A stretch of DNA of 64,000 bases from Photobacterium sp. GJ3 (GCF_018199995.1 NZ_CP073578.1:1-64000); one strand, 5' to 3'. Shown: positions 1 through 10,699, counted from the first letter of the stretch. The notes: generated by a model from the letters alone, not told the origin. Program-made: numbers and translations.

Positions 1-1216
<1,216 letters not shown>

Positions 1217-1314
1217 ACAACACCCAAAGGGTTTGAAGTACGGACTCCATAAGCACTTGAATGATGTGCTGAGAACTTTAGTCAGATTTTTCCAAGATTG
1301 TTGAACAAAATATT

Positions 1315-1434
1315 TGCCTGGCGACCATAGCGCTGTGGACCCACCTGATCCCATGCCGAACTCAGACGTGAAACGCAGCAGCGCCGATGGTAGTGTGGGG
1401 TCTCCCCATGTGAGAGTAGGACATCGCCAGGCTC
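1315..1434 (+). rRNA. rrf: 5S ribosomal RNA
   Basis: About 120 nt beginning TGCCTGGCGACC and ending near CATCGCCAGGCTC. It contains the conserved internal segments CCATGCCGAACTCAG and GGGGTCTCCCCATG, which closely match enterobacterial 5S rRNA, and the two ends pair as helix I. It follows 23S by about 98 nt, the normal rrn order. No distal tRNA is seen before the terminator. Confidence 0.97.
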
Positions 1435-1443
1435 CTCTTTAAG

Positions 1444-1472
1444 AAGGCCACCCTTATCGGGTGGCCTTTTTG
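1444..1472 (+). terminator. rRNA operon intrinsic terminator
   Basis: A 10-bp perfect stem (AAGGCCACCC / GGGTGGCCTT) with a 5-nt loop is followed by a T run. It lies ten bases after 5S and closes the rrn transcript. Confidence 0.9.
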
Positions 1473-1493
1473 CGTTTATCACGTTCTGGAAAA

Positions 1494-2345
1494 TTAACGG
1501 CTCAGGTCAATCCATTCCCGTGAGCATATCTGTTTGAGCCGATGAGTGCACTGCAAGAACTGGTTCCAGAACTGGTTCCAAGCAGCATAAATCTTATCAA
1601 CAATATCGTCATAATTGCTGAAACTTTGATTGGCTAAGCAACGTTGCCTTAACCAACGCCATACCTGCTCTATTGGGTTCAGCTCAGGAGAATAGGGAGG
1701 CAGCTTGATGATGCTGACATTCTCAAATTGATGTGCGACGTCATCAGTATGCCATCCCGCACCATCCATGATCATGACGGCATACCGCTCTTTTTATGTC
1801 ACTCTCGAGATTTGCTTGAGGTGTTCGATCATGATCTCTTTGTTGACCCAGGGGACGACAATCGCTTCATCAATCCCTCGGCTTGGGCAAACGGAGCCAA
1901 ACAAGTCGGCATAATCGAACTGTTGCTGTTTCACCGCGCGTGGCCTTGTTCTGCGTTTAGCCCAAAGCCGTGTCGTTGTATTCTGCTGGCCAAATCGGGC
2001 TTCATCCTGGAACCAGGCATCCACCTGTTCAAGGCGGGATGTTACGGATCGTTTCCAGTAAGAAGTTTTTTAAACGCTTCTGGCGTCGCTTGGCATTGAT
2101 TTGGGTGTTTTGAGCGGGATGTTATCCATGAGAAGTCCATCTGATCGAGAAAATAGCAAATAGAATCAGGGTGATAGTGCTTATTAAACTGCTGGACGAT
2201 ATATACATGGATATCGGCACCTGTGAGGGGTTATGGGCTTTATCTTTGAGATATTGGCGGAGTTGTTCTTGTTGCTCTGAGGTAAGAATGCAGGTCTACC
2301 TGTATTTGGTGTTTCTTGAAGTCATTCGAGGCCTTCATTTGAAGT
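1494..2345 (-). pseudogene. IS630-family transposase remnant
   Basis: The minus strand encodes recognisable pieces of an IS630-family DDE transposase: an N-terminal segment ending GRPAFLTSEQQEQL only if a frame change is allowed, a middle piece with QDEARFGQQ (first catalytic acid region), and a C-terminal piece with MIMDGAGWH (second Asp) and SPELNPIEQVW (Glu). The last two pieces are in the same frame but separated by an in-frame TAA at 1794-1796. Further upstream at least three frame changes are needed to read through, for example near 2045 and 2240-2290. No intact start or N-terminal helix-turn-helix is seen, and I could not identify terminal repeats. The element is dead by sequence and lies directly behind the rRNA terminator. 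Confidence 0.88.
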
Positions 2346-2540
2346 AGGAAAGCGCGAGCAATCTCATTCTTATTTGAATGGATTTTTGTTGGCTTCCCAG
2401 GTTTTTGAAGTCGATATTATTGAGACTATCCATAGCGATTTGGCCATATGAAAAAGAAGCCTCAATGAGATCATATTCTTGCTTGGAATGGGATGAGATC
2501 ACAGATAGATCTTGGATTGAAAACCTCAAATGAAGTACAA

Positions 2541-2571
2541 GAAAAAGCCAGTAGGGAACTCTGACTGGCCA
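2541..2571 (-). terminator. Intrinsic terminator downstream of the nicotinamidase-like gene
   Basis: Read on the minus strand, a GCCAGT/ACTGGC stem with an 11-nt loop is followed by CTTTTTC. It lies 24 bases past the stop codon of the nicotinamidase-like gene and probably ends the pssA transcript. Confidence 0.65.
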
Positions 2572-2594
2572 CATCAAATGGAATAGGTATGGCT

Positions 2595-3248
2595 TTAGTG
2601 CTGATGATGGCTGCGAGTGATGTTGAGCGATTGAATTGCGGACAGATCCTCGGCGAGGAGAATACCCGCTTTGAGCATCTCCTGGCAGCTGGATGCGACC
2701 GTCTCTGGCGCAATGCCACGACATGCTGAAAGGTTCACAATCACCCGAAACGCCCCTGTCGCTTGCAACTGTAGGGCAGTCGTCTTTACACAATAATCCG
2801 TTGCAAGACCGCCGACCAACACCGTCGTAACGTTCTTTGCTTTCAGCCATTCGATCAAACCTGTGCTGAGCTTTTCTTCCAGATCATGGTAGCAGGCGCC
2901 ATAAGGGTGAAGATCAGGCTCGATCCCTTTCCAGATGACATGATCATAGTCGGTCACATCAGGCAGGCCAGGGATCACGTCAAATCCCCGGCTTCCCGGA
3001 ACGGCATGCTTCACCCAGGTCAGGTCTGCATTTGGGTAGGACAGGGATTGCAGCATTTTATCATGGCTATCAACGACCCAGACAGCATTCGCCGGATGGG
3101 CGTCTTTCGTCAGAATACGCCAATCGGCTAGCTGTGCTTGCTGATTGAGTGCATCGACAATGCTGTCACCATCCGGAACGGGCAGTTCATTCGGACAAAG
3201 TGGTGTAAATGTTTGCTGCACATCAACATCAATTGCCGCGACAGACAT
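2595..3248 (-). CDS. Nicotinamidase/isochorismatase-family hydrolase (PncA-like)
   Basis: A cysteine hydrolase of the isochorismatase superfamily, about 217 aa. The nicotinamidase triad is visible: Asp in AIDVDVQQTF near the N-terminus, Lys in VIWKG, and the nucleophilic Cys in GGLATDYCVKTTA. TKDAHP gives the Asp/His metal ligands expected of nicotinamidases, which convert nicotinamide to nicotinate for NAD salvage in the cytoplasm. The start is the ATG at 3248 because a perfect AGGAGG lies 6 nt upstream; an upstream TTG in the same frame is less likely. That ribosome site overlaps the pssA stop region 10 bp upstream, so the two genes are probably co-transcribed and translationally coupled. 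The family call is firm; the exact substrate is inferred from the metal and triad residues. Confidence 0.85.
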   Translation of the reverse strand: MSVAAIDVDVQQTFTPLCPNELPVPDGDSIVDALNQQAQLADWRILTKDAHPANAVWVVDSHDKMLQSLSYPNADLTWVKHAVPGSRGFDVIPGLPDVTDYDHVIWKGIEPDLHPYGACYHDLEEKLSTGLIEWLKAKNVTTVLVGGLATDYCVKTTALQLQATGAFRVIVNLSACRGIAPETVASSCQEMLKAGILLAEDLSAIQSLNITRSHHQH

Positions 3249-3258
3249 GATCAACCTC

Positions 3259-4608
3259 CTACAGGATCTGATTCAGGATATGATCAGCTTTCAGTCGTCG
3301 GATACGTTTGATCAGACGTCTGACGGGGAGCGGGTAACTTTCGACCTTATCGATAAACTTATAACTACCCATTAACTGAGTATGTCGCAAGATAGCACTG
3401 AGTTCCTGCTGTTTTTGCTCGGCCAGCAGTTCATGCTTGTCATGCACCAGAATGGCGTTTTCCAGATCCAGTTTCCAGGCGCGCGGATTCAGGTTATTGC
3501 CTGTGATCAGCATATACTGGCGGTCTACCCAGATGCCTTTGAGATGGAAGCTGTTGTTGTCGTGTTTCCAGATATGGATGGCGAGCTGACGCCGTGCGAT
3601 TGCCGCTTCATTGTGCTTGGCAAAATTGCGCAAATTGACTTCATACAGATAAGGTAAGCCGGCAATGGTTTTGAATGGCTCACTGGGTGGGATGTAGAAA
3701 TCATTGGCTGTTTTATCCCCGACAATTAGAGTGATCTTTACACCACGACGCAAGGCGCGTTTCACTTCACGGCTGATACTGCGAGGAAAATTGAAATAAG
3801 GTGTGCAGATCGTCAGCTCCTGCTGGGCACTGGCAATCAGGGTACAGATATATTTGTTCAGATTGTTTTTACGACGCCCTAGTCCTACGATAGGGGTCAG
3901 ACCAACCTGATGCGCTGCTACGGACTCCGCTTCGAACGTATAGCTTGCCTGTTGCAATTCCTGTCGCAAGTCTTTGATCGCATTGCGTAACGACTTGGTC
4001 TCCGGGCGGATTTGCTGGTTCAGACAATTGACTGCCGGACTATCGACCAGCGTTTGCTGAACAAAAGCCGCCATGCTGTCCGCAAGTTTTTCATTTTTGA
4101 TGACATGATATCTGTCGTAGCGGTAGCGTTGATGCTGTGCCAGATAAACGTCATTCAAACTGGCGCCGCTATAGATCACTGAATCATCAATCACAAACCC
4201 TTTGAGGTGCAGGACGCCGAAAACTTCCCGATTACGTACAGGCACACCAAGAACTTCAATTTTATGCTCGTATGATTGTGAAAACTCTCGGTAGAGCGCT
4301 GCGTTCCCTTCTGATTTTTGTGCACCAATCAGCCCTCGCTGGGCTCGATGCCAGTCAACCAGGACTTTGATGTCCAGTTCGGGACGCTGTTGCTTGGCGT
4401 CATATAATGCTTTGAGAATACCTCGGCCTGCGTCGTCATCTTGCAGGTACAGTGCGACCAGATAAATCCGCTGAGTAGCGCTGGCAATAGCCTGATACAA
4501 GCGTTCACGGAAAGCACTGGCTTCTAGCAGTGTTTCCAAATTTTCCGGCTGATGTGCAATACGCGGCAGCTGGTCAATGAGCTGCCTATTTGCAGTAGCT
4601 GAATCCAT
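3259..4608 (-). CDS. pssA: CDP-diacylglycerol-serine O-phosphatidyltransferase
   Basis: Phosphatidylserine synthase of the phospholipase D superfamily, which joins serine to CDP-diacylglycerol in the route to phosphatidylethanolamine. The length, 449 aa, matches E. coli PssA (451). Both HKD motifs are present: HLKGFVIDD with His near residue 134, and HLKGIWVDR followed by GNNLNPRAW near residue 353. Family members are peripheral and bind ribosomes or membranes; no signal peptide or membrane segment is seen. The ATG is preceded by GAGG at good spacing. The nicotinamidase-like gene follows 10 bp downstream, an unusual pairing with no obvious metabolic link. Confidence 0.95.
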   Translation of the reverse strand: MDSATANRQLIDQLPRIAHQPENLETLLEASAFRERLYQAIASATQRIYLVALYLQDDDAGRGILKALYDAKQQRPELDIKVLVDWHRAQRGLIGAQKSEGNAALYREFSQSYEHKIEVLGVPVRNREVFGVLHLKGFVIDDSVIYSGASLNDVYLAQHQRYRYDRYHVIKNEKLADSMAAFVQQTLVDSPAVNCLNQQIRPETKSLRNAIKDLRQELQQASYTFEAESVAAHQVGLTPIVGLGRRKNNLNKYICTLIASAQQELTICTPYFNFPRSISREVKRALRRGVKITLIVGDKTANDFYIPPSEPFKTIAGLPYLYEVNLRNFAKHNEAAIARRQLAIHIWKHDNNSFHLKGIWVDRQYMLITGNNLNPRAWKLDLENAILVHDKHELLAEQKQQELSAILRHTQLMGSYKFIDKVESYPLPVRRLIKRIRRLKADHILNQIL

Positions 4609-4729
4609 TATCGCCTCGTTCCGCGACTTATTTGATAAATCTAAAAATTAAGGGGACCGATTATACCAGATTTTAATGATGGTAAAGCGGTCCAGCTGGA
4701 GCAATTCCTGAGCTTGGGAGGCAAGTTGG

Positions 4730-5182
4730 TCAATTCGGACTGTATCGCATGGGAATGAGCGATTTTCCAGCACTGCGATAGCGTTGAATTCTTCCCGCGA
4801 GCGAGACTGGTAGTGCATCTTCCGAGATCACCTGAAAGCCAGCCTGAGCATACAGGTTTTCAAGATGGCTGAATGCAAAGCAAAAGCAATGCTTTGATAT
4901 CAGCTGAACCTGACAGGCTTTTAAGAGCGCCTGACTAATGCCTTGTTGTCTGAATGCGGGAACGACCAACATCCCTGTCATCAGTTGGTGATCTTCAAAT
5001 TGCTGAAAACGAACGGCAGAGACAATCTCTGTTGTCGATTCACCAATCCAGATGACTTCATCCTTTTTCGCCTTCCCTGCCGGATAATGCGCTTTATACA
5101 GTCGGTTGACTAAGGGGAAGCGCAGAGGTTCCAAAGGATGGAAGCTAAGTGTTGTTTTCGTTAAATCTGTCATGGAATTCAC
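4730..5182 (-). CDS. GNAT-family N-acetyltransferase
   Basis: 150 aa with the acetyl-CoA binding motif A of GNAT enzymes, VVPAFRQQGISQALLKA (a Q/R-x-x-G-x-A/S variant), at about residues 81-97, followed by a typical C-terminal FSHLENLYAQAGF segment where the substrate-side strand crosses. The substrate cannot be predicted. The gene is monocistronic on the minus strand between pssA and the divergent murB. A conserved-hypothetical acetyltransferase in this neighbourhood is common in vibrios. The start at 5182 is the first ATG; MTDL three codons later is an alternative. Confidence 0.8.
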   Translation of the reverse strand: MNSMTDLTKTTLSFHPLEPLRFPLVNRLYKAHYPAGKAKKDEVIWIGESTTEIVSAVRFQQFEDHQLMTGMLVVPAFRQQGISQALLKACQVQLISKHCFCFAFSHLENLYAQAGFQVISEDALPVSLAGRIQRYRSAGKSLIPMRYSPN

Positions 5183-5246
5183 TGCGTCAACAGCAGGGAT
5201 CAGTTAGAATGCGGCCTCCAGTATAAAGTGATGGTTTGAAATTGGT

Positions 5247-6287
5247 ATGGAAGTTTTGCGTTCCCATTCACTGGCTCGGCTGCACACCTTTGGGATTGAT
5301 GTCAGTGCTGAACGAGTGATTCCCGTAACCTCTGTTGACGAGATGAAATCTCTTATTCGTGATGATGACATCAGCTCTGAGCCAGTCATGGTGATAGGGC
5401 AGGGCAGCAATTTACTGTTCTGTGAACACTATCGGGGAACCATCATTCTGAACCGGATTATGGGCATTGATGTTCGGGAAACAGATGTTGCTTACCACCT
5501 GCACATTGGAGCGGGTGAAAACTGGCATCAATTGGTGTGCTGGACTGTAGAGCAAGGCTATCCGGGTCTGGAGAATCTGGCACTGATCCCTGGCTGTGTC
5601 GGTTCCGCACCCATTCAGAATATTGGTGCCTATGGCGTAGAGCTACAGGATGTTTGTGCGTATGTTGATGTTCTGGAACGAGCCAGCGGAACGCTGACAC
5701 GGCTGACTGCGGAAGCTTGCCGTTTCGGCTACCGGGATTCTGTGTTCAAGCATGAATTGAAAGAGACGCACATCATTGTGGCCGTTGGCCTTCGTCTGAG
5801 CAAAGACTGGCTCCCGAATATTTCCTATGGCCCGTTGGCCAACCTGAATGCACAAACCGTGACCCCCGCCCAGATTCTGGCACAGGTCTGCAAAGTGCGC
5901 CGGGAAAAATTGCCCGATCCGGCGGAGCTGGGGAATGCAGGGAGTTTTTTCAAAAACCCTGTGGTAAACCAGGACACCTATGAGCGGCTGATGGGCGATT
6001 ATCCGAATTTACCCCATTTTCCGGCGCCTGACGGTCAGTATAAACTGGCGGCGGGCTGGCTGATCGACCAGTGCCAGTTGAAGGGATACAAGGTTGGTGG
6101 TGCCGCAGTACATCAGCAACAGGCGCTGGTGATTGTGAATACCGGTTCGGCAACCGCTGCAGATGTGTTGAAACTGGCACGTCATATCGTTGATACGGTA
6201 CAGACACGTTTTGGTGTGAGCCTGGAGCATGAGGTGCGGTTTATGGACGCTACCGGGGAAACGACATTAGACAGAGAACTGCCATGA
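5247..6287 (+). CDS. murB: UDP-N-acetylenolpyruvoylglucosamine reductase
   Basis: FAD-dependent reductase that makes UDP-N-acetylmuramate, the second committed step of peptidoglycan precursor synthesis. 346 aa (E. coli 342). FAD-binding residues lie in VIGQGSNLL near residue 50 and GCVGSAPIQNIGAYG near 115. The proton-donating Ser is in GNAGSFFKNP (about 229-238), and the C-terminal catalytic Glu is in EHEVRFM near 328. This is type I MurB architecture. The stop overlaps the birA start (ATGA), so the two genes are translationally coupled. Only a weak ribosome site precedes the ATG. Confidence 0.96.
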   Translation: MEVLRSHSLARLHTFGIDVSAERVIPVTSVDEMKSLIRDDDISSEPVMVIGQGSNLLFCEHYRGTIILNRIMGIDVRETDVAYHLHIGAGENWHQLVCWTVEQGYPGLENLALIPGCVGSAPIQNIGAYGVELQDVCAYVDVLERASGTLTRLTAEACRFGYRDSVFKHELKETHIIVAVGLRLSKDWLPNISYGPLANLNAQTVTPAQILAQVCKVRREKLPDPAELGNAGSFFKNPVVNQDTYERLMGDYPNLPHFPAPDGQYKLAAGWLIDQCQLKGYKVGGAAVHQQQALVIVNTGSATAADVLKLARHIVDTVQTRFGVSLEHEVRFMDATGETTLDRELP

Positions 6288-7249
6288 AAGAGCATGTCAC
6301 AAAGCTGGCACTGATCCGTATTCTTGCTGATGGCCAATTTCACTCCGGTGAAGCGCTGGGTCAACAGATTGGGATTTCCCGCGCCGCAGTCAGCAAACAC
6401 ATGAAAGTGATCCAGGAGTGGGGGCTGGAAGTCCATCGTGTCCAAGGGAAAGGATACCGTCTGGCTGCTGGGTTTGATTTGCTGGATGAGGCGCAGATTC
6501 TTGATCAGACCGATTGTTCATCACTCTCGGTGATCCCGGTGATCGACTCCACCAATCAATATATGCTGGATCGCATTGGCCAAATGCCGAAAGGAGCCGT
6601 TTGTCTGGCTGAATATCAGCAAGCCGGGCGTGGCCGGCGTGGTCGCCAATGGCTCTCACCGTTTGGCAGTAACTTATATTTGTCCATGTATTGGCGCTTG
6701 GACGCCGGTGTCGCTGCGGCAATGGGACTGAGCCTGGTGGTTGGTCTGGCGATTGCCAAAACGCTTCGTCAGATCGGTGCAGCAGAGGTCAAAGTCAAAT
6801 GGCCGAATGACCTCTATTTTCAGGATAAAAAACTGGCGGGGATTTTGGTTGAGATGAGCGGCAAAGCTGGCGATGCCGCGCATCTGGTCATTGGGATGGG
6901 TCTGAACCTAACCATGGCAACGACAGACACCAAAGTTGTGGGGCAGCCCTGGTCAAATCTGGCTGAAGCCTGTGACCCCATGCCAGAGCGCAATCAACTG
7001 GCAGCTGCACTCATTGCAGGTATGACTGAAACCTTGCAGCGCTATGAAGAAGTGGGGATGGCGGGCTTTGTTGACGAATGGGATCAGTATGATAATTTTC
7101 TCAATCGGCCGGTGAAATTACTGATGGGTGAAAAAGTCGTTCGTGGGATTGCTCGGGGCATTAATCCTCAGGGCGCTTTGCTTCTGGAAACCGAGCAGGG
7201 GATTGTCCCCTATCTTGGGGGCGAGATTTCTCTGCGCAAAGATGATTAA
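6284..7249 (+). CDS. birA: Bifunctional biotin-[acetyl-CoA-carboxylase] ligase / biotin repressor
   Basis: 321 aa. Residues 1-65 form a winged helix with SRAAVSKHMKVIQ as the recognition helix, so the protein should also act as the biotin operon repressor. The ligase domain has the biotinyl-5'-AMP loop GRGRRG at 115-120 and the KWPNDLY motif with the catalytic Lys at 172. A small SH3-like C-terminal domain follows. Its protein substrate, AccB, is encoded in the same window at 44785-45246. The start ATG overlaps the murB stop by 4 bp. The length equals that of E. coli BirA. Confidence 0.96.
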   Translation: MKEHVTKLALIRILADGQFHSGEALGQQIGISRAAVSKHMKVIQEWGLEVHRVQGKGYRLAAGFDLLDEAQILDQTDCSSLSVIPVIDSTNQYMLDRIGQMPKGAVCLAEYQQAGRGRRGRQWLSPFGSNLYLSMYWRLDAGVAAAMGLSLVVGLAIAKTLRQIGAAEVKVKWPNDLYFQDKKLAGILVEMSGKAGDAAHLVIGMGLNLTMATTDTKVVGQPWSNLAEACDPMPERNQLAAALIAGMTETLQRYEEVGMAGFVDEWDQYDNFLNRPVKLLMGEKVVRGIARGINPQGALLLETEQGIVPYLGGEISLRKDD

Positions 7250-7251
7250 GT

Positions 7252-7277
7252 GCAAGGCCAGCGATTGCTAGCCTTGC
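7252..7277. terminator. Inverted repeat between convergent birA and coaA
   Basis: A 7-bp stem GCAAGGC/GCCTTGC with a 12-nt loop lies immediately after birA and 12 bp from the coaA stop. Neither strand has a good T run, so a terminator role is only likely by position. Confidence 0.4.
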
Positions 7278-7288
7278 TGATCTTCGGA

Positions 7289-8227
7289 TTATTTTCGCAG
7301 GCGAACCGTTTGTACAGCGTGGTTCGAGCCTTTCTGCAGTATCAGACTGGCCCGCTCCCGAGTCGGAAGAATATTTTCGATCAAATTCTTCCCGTTAATT
7401 TCCTGCCAGATATTCGTTGCGGTTTTTACCGCATCGTTTTCTGTCAGTTTGGTGTAGTGATTAAAGTAGGATGATGGATCCTGAAACGCTCCTTCGCGGA
7501 ATTTCAGAAAACGTTCGATGTACCAGGTTTGCAGCAAGTCTGGTTCTGCATCAACGTAAATTGAAAAATCGAGCAGATCCGAAATGAAAACCCGGTGGGG
7601 TTCATGCGGATAATCCATACCGCTTTGCAATACATTCAGTCCTTCAATGATCAGAATGTCCGGTTGCTCAACCATTTTAATTTCGTCAGTAATGTCATAA
7701 ATGAGATGCGAATAGACTGGTGCTTCAACTTTGGTTTTGCCGGATTTAATCTCGGTCAGAAACTCAACCAGACGGCGAATATCATATGACTGCGGAAACC
7801 CTTTTTTCTTCATCAGTTTTTTTTCCATCAGCACATCATTCGGGTATAAGAAGCCGTCAGTGGTGATTAACTCGACTTTCGGATGTTCTGGCCAACGCGT
7901 TAACAGCGTTTTGAGTAAACGTGCGGTGGTGCTTTTCCCAACAGCCACACTTCCGGCAATGCCAATGATATAAGGCACATTGCTTGGTTTGGGTTGAGAC
8001 AGAAATTCATCCAGAACACGATTACGTCCTTTGCGTGCACCCACGTATAAATTTAACAAGCGAGATAGCGGCAAATAAATATCGCGCACTTCATCCATCG
8101 ATAAGTGCTCATTTATGCCGCGCAGGCGTTCGAGATCAGCTTCGTCCAACGTCATCGGAACGGACTTACGCAATTCAGCCCATGCCTGTCGGCCAAAGGA
8201 GAGGTAAGGGGTCAGGATCTCGTTCAT
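7289..8227 (-). CDS. coaA: Type I pantothenate kinase
   Basis: Phosphorylates pantothenate, the first and regulated step of coenzyme A synthesis. 312 aa (E. coli 316). The P-loop GSVAVGKST is at residues 92-100. The family-typical SPYLSF-like start is seen as [11 protein letters not shown], and DFSIYVDA occurs in the distal half. It is transcribed divergently from the tRNA-tuf operon, as in other enteric bacteria and vibrios. The pantothenate importer panF lies at 41487-42962, so uptake and activation of the vitamin are both in this window. Confidence 0.97.
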   Translation of the reverse strand: MNEILTPYLSFGRQAWAELRKSVPMTLDEADLERLRGINEHLSMDEVRDIYLPLSRLLNLYVGARKGRNRVLDEFLSQPKPSNVPYIIGIAGSVAVGKSTTARLLKTLLTRWPEHPKVELITTDGFLYPNDVLMEKKLMKKKGFPQSYDIRRLVEFLTEIKSGKTKVEAPVYSHLIYDITDEIKMVEQPDILIIEGLNVLQSGMDYPHEPHRVFISDLLDFSIYVDAEPDLLQTWYIERFLKFREGAFQDPSSYFNHYTKLTENDAVKTATNIWQEINGKNLIENILPTRERASLILQKGSNHAVQTVRLRK

Positions 8228-8393
8228 TTTGTAACCAAAATCTCATTTACAGGGAATGGGACAATACAGGATCAATCCACGAAGTAAAAGTGCCCTGCTT
8301 TGAAGTTCCCGATAAATTATGTGCACGCAGGCCATTGTTTGATTAAGAATTGTTCATTGAAACCATTAAAAGTGATTTTTTTTAATTTTCCTA

Positions 8394-8422
8394 TTGCAAC
8401 CCCTAAAACCATCGCATAGAAT
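8394..8422 (+). promoter_or_regulatory. Sigma70 promoter of the tRNA-tuf operon
   Basis: TTGCAA and TAGAAT are separated by exactly 17 bp, 13 bp before the first tRNA. The bases following the -10 (GCGCAGC) form a GC-rich discriminator typical of stringently controlled stable-RNA promoters. Confidence 0.8.
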
Positions 8423-8434
8423 GCGCAGCACTTA

Positions 8435-8511
<77 letters not shown>

Positions 8512-8517
8512 AAATTT

Positions 8518-8602
8518 GGAGGGATTCCCGAGTGGCCAAAGGGATCAGACTGTAAATCTGACGGCTCCGCCTTCGAAGGTTCGAATCCTTCTCCCTCCAC
8601 CA
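8518..8602 (+). tRNA. tyrU: tRNA-Tyr (GUA)
   Basis: 85 nt class II tRNA with a long variable arm and encoded CCA. The acceptor stem GGAGGGA/TCCCTCC pairs and the anticodon loop CTGTAAA gives GUA. It starts only 6 nt after tRNA-Thr. Confidence 0.96.
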
Positions 8603-8640
8603 TATTCAAATGGTTGAATAGCTCTACGAGTTACGAGTTT

Positions 8641-8715
<75 letters not shown>

Positions 8716-8727
8716 CATTTCTCGTGT

Positions 8728-8803
8728 GCTGATATAGCTCAGTTGGTAGAGCGCACCCTTGGTAAGGGTGAGGTCGGCGGTTCAAATCCGCCTATCAGCA
8801 CCA
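8728..8803 (+). tRNA. thrT: tRNA-Thr (GGU)
   Basis: 76 nt with encoded CCA. The acceptor stem GCTGATA/TATCAGC pairs and the anticodon loop TTGGTAA gives GGU. It is the last tRNA before tuf, 106 bp upstream of the tuf start. Confidence 0.96.
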
Positions 8804-8909
8804 CTCTCTCTCCGAAGCACTTCAATCCTTTTGATATATACTCTACAAAACCCATGATTGGTTGTGTGGTCGTTATACCACCTAAATACCGTGCCTAGAG
8901 GGACTACCC

Positions 8910-10094
8910 ATGTCTAAAGAAAAATTTGAACGTACGAAACCGCACGTTAACGTTGGTACTATCGGCCACGTTGACCACGGTAAAACAACTCTGACTGCTG
9001 CAATCTGTACTACTTTGTCTAAAGTATACGGCGGTGCTGCGCGTGACTTCGCATCTATCGACAATGCGCCAGAAGAGCGTGAGCGTGGTATCACCATCTC
9101 TACTTCTCACGTAGAGTATGATACTCCGACTCGCCACTACGCGCACGTTGACTGCCCAGGACACGCCGACTACGTGAAAAACATGATCACCGGTGCTGCT
9201 CAGATGGACGGTGGTATCCTGGTTGTTGCTGCGACTGATGGCCCAATGCCACAGACGCGTGAGCACATCCTGCTGGGTCGTCAGGTTGGTATCCCTTACA
9301 TCATCGTGTTCATGAACAAGTGTGACATGGTTGATGACGAAGAGCTGCTGGAGCTGGTTGAGATGGAAGTTCGTGAACTTCTGTCTGAGTACGAATTCCC
9401 AGGCGATGACTGCCCAGTAATCATGGGTTCTGCTCTGGGCGCGCTGAATGGCGAAGCTCAGTGGGAAGAGAAAATCGTTGAGCTGGCTGAAGCGCTGGAC
9501 AACTACATCCCAGAGCCAGAGCGTGCAATCGACAAGCCGTTCATCCTGCCAATCGAAGACGTATTCTCAATCCAGGGCCGTGGTACTGTAGTTACTGGTC
9601 GTGTTGAGCAAGGTATCGTTCGCGTAGGTGACGAAGTTGCTATCGTTGGTATCAAAGAGACCACGACGACAACTTGTACTGGCGTTGAGATGTTCCGTAA
9701 GCTTCTGGACGAAGGCCGTGCAGGTGAGAACGTTGGTGTTCTGCTGCGTGGTACTAAGCGTGACGAAGTTGAGCGTGGTCAAGTTCTGGCGAAGCCTGGT
9801 TCAATCACTCCACACACAACTTTCGAGTCAGAAGTATACGTTCTGTCTAAAGACGAAGGCGGCCGTCATACTCCGTTCTTCAAAGGTTACCGTCCACAGT
9901 TCTACTTCCGTACAACTGACGTGACCGGTACTATCGAACTGCCAGAAGGCGTTGAGATGGTTATGCCAGGTGACAACATCAAGATGGTTGTTACTCTGAT
10001 CGCACCTATCGCAATGGACGAAGGTCTGCGCTTCGCAATCCGTGAAGGTGGCCGTACCGTTGGTGCTGGTGTTGTTGCTAAGATCGTTGAATAA
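8910..10094 (+). CDS. tuf: Elongation factor Tu
   Basis: GTPase that delivers aminoacyl-tRNA to the ribosomal A site. 394 aa, beginning [16 protein letters not shown]. The G motifs are clear: GHVDHGKT (G1), DCPGHADY (G3) and NKCD (G4), followed by the two beta-barrel domains. Codon use is strongly biased, as expected of a very abundant protein. By position after thrT it corresponds to tufB; a second tuf copy in the genome would be expected but is not in the window. It is co-transcribed with the four tRNAs upstream. Confidence 0.98.
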   Translation: MSKEKFERTKPHVNVGTIGHVDHGKTTLTAAICTTLSKVYGGAARDFASIDNAPEERERGITISTSHVEYDTPTRHYAHVDCPGHADYVKNMITGAAQMDGGILVVAATDGPMPQTREHILLGRQVGIPYIIVFMNKCDMVDDEELLELVEMEVRELLSEYEFPGDDCPVIMGSALGALNGEAQWEEKIVELAEALDNYIPEPERAIDKPFILPIEDVFSIQGRGTVVTGRVEQGIVRVGDEVAIVGIKETTTTTCTGVEMFRKLLDEGRAGENVGVLLRGTKRDEVERGQVLAKPGSITPHTTFESEVYVLSKDEGGRHTPFFKGYRPQFYFRTTDVTGTIELPEGVEMVMPGDNIKMVVTLIAPIAMDEGLRFAIREGGRTVGAGVVAKIVE

Positions 10095-10112
10095 TATTTG
10101 ACGACAAGGCAC

Positions 10113-10141
10113 GAAAAAGGGCATCATTTGATGCCCTTTTT
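10113..10141 (+). terminator. tuf intrinsic terminator
   Basis: AAAAAGGGCATC and GATGCCCTTTTT form a long A/T-flanked stem around a short loop, 19 bp after the tuf stop. It is likely bidirectional in sequence, but only the + strand gene needs it. Confidence 0.92.
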
Positions 10142-10244
10142 CTACGCTCCGATTCAGATTAGCGCATTTTTTGGTCAGTGTGCCGAGTAAAAAGTGCGTT
10201 AGGCGTACAGAGCGTCAATAGGGATTGATTAAATCCTTTGAATG

Positions 10245-10269
10245 CCTCGCCACTTGCGAGGTTATTTTC
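10245..10269 (+). promoter_or_regulatory. Hairpin with U-rich tail upstream of secE
   Basis: CCTCGC/GCGAGG forms a 6-bp stem with a 5-nt loop followed by TTATTTT, 35 bp before secE. It could be a weak terminator or attenuator in the secE-nusG leader. No clear promoter was recognised in the same interval. Confidence 0.4.
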
Positions 10270-10303
10270 GTCTATATTTTGAGACAAGTTACAGGTTGGT
10301 TGT

Positions 10304-10687
10304 ATGAAAGCGAATGCTGAAAACCAAAGCAGCTCTAGTAGTATGGATGGCCTGAAGTGGGTTGTTGTATTTGCACTGCTGGCAACTGCCGTGGTTGGTT
10401 TTTACCTGTCTAGTAGTTTGATACCTTATGTCGCAGCCAGAGCTGCAGGCGTTGTGGTTCTTGTTGCTGCTGCTGGTGGTATTGCCGCAATGACAGCGAA
10501 AGGTAAAACAGCGATCACTTTTGCTCGTGAATCGCGCATGGAAGTCCGCAAGGTCGTATGGCCAACTCGTCAGGAAGCGACGCAGACAACCTTTATCGTT
10601 TTAGCTGTCACTGTCATTATGGCGTTAGCCCTGTGGGGTATCGACGGCATCATGGTCCGTTTGGTCCGCCTGGTTACCGGTGTATAG
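10304..10687 (+). CDS. secE: Preprotein translocase subunit SecE
   Basis: 127 aa membrane subunit of the SecYEG channel. Two N-terminal transmembrane segments are followed by the conserved amphipathic region ESRMEVRKVVWPTRQEA and a final transmembrane helix, the three-helix form typical of gammaproteobacteria. The ATG has AGGTTG upstream. nusG follows 12 bp later, the near-universal secE-nusG pair. Confidence 0.97.
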   Translation: MKANAENQSSSSSMDGLKWVVVFALLATAVVGFYLSSSLIPYVAARAAGVVVLVAAAGGIAAMTAKGKTAITFARESRMEVRKVVWPTRQEATQTTFIVLAVTVIMALALWGIDGIMVRLVRLVTGV

Positions 10688-10699
10688 AGGTAAAAGTTC

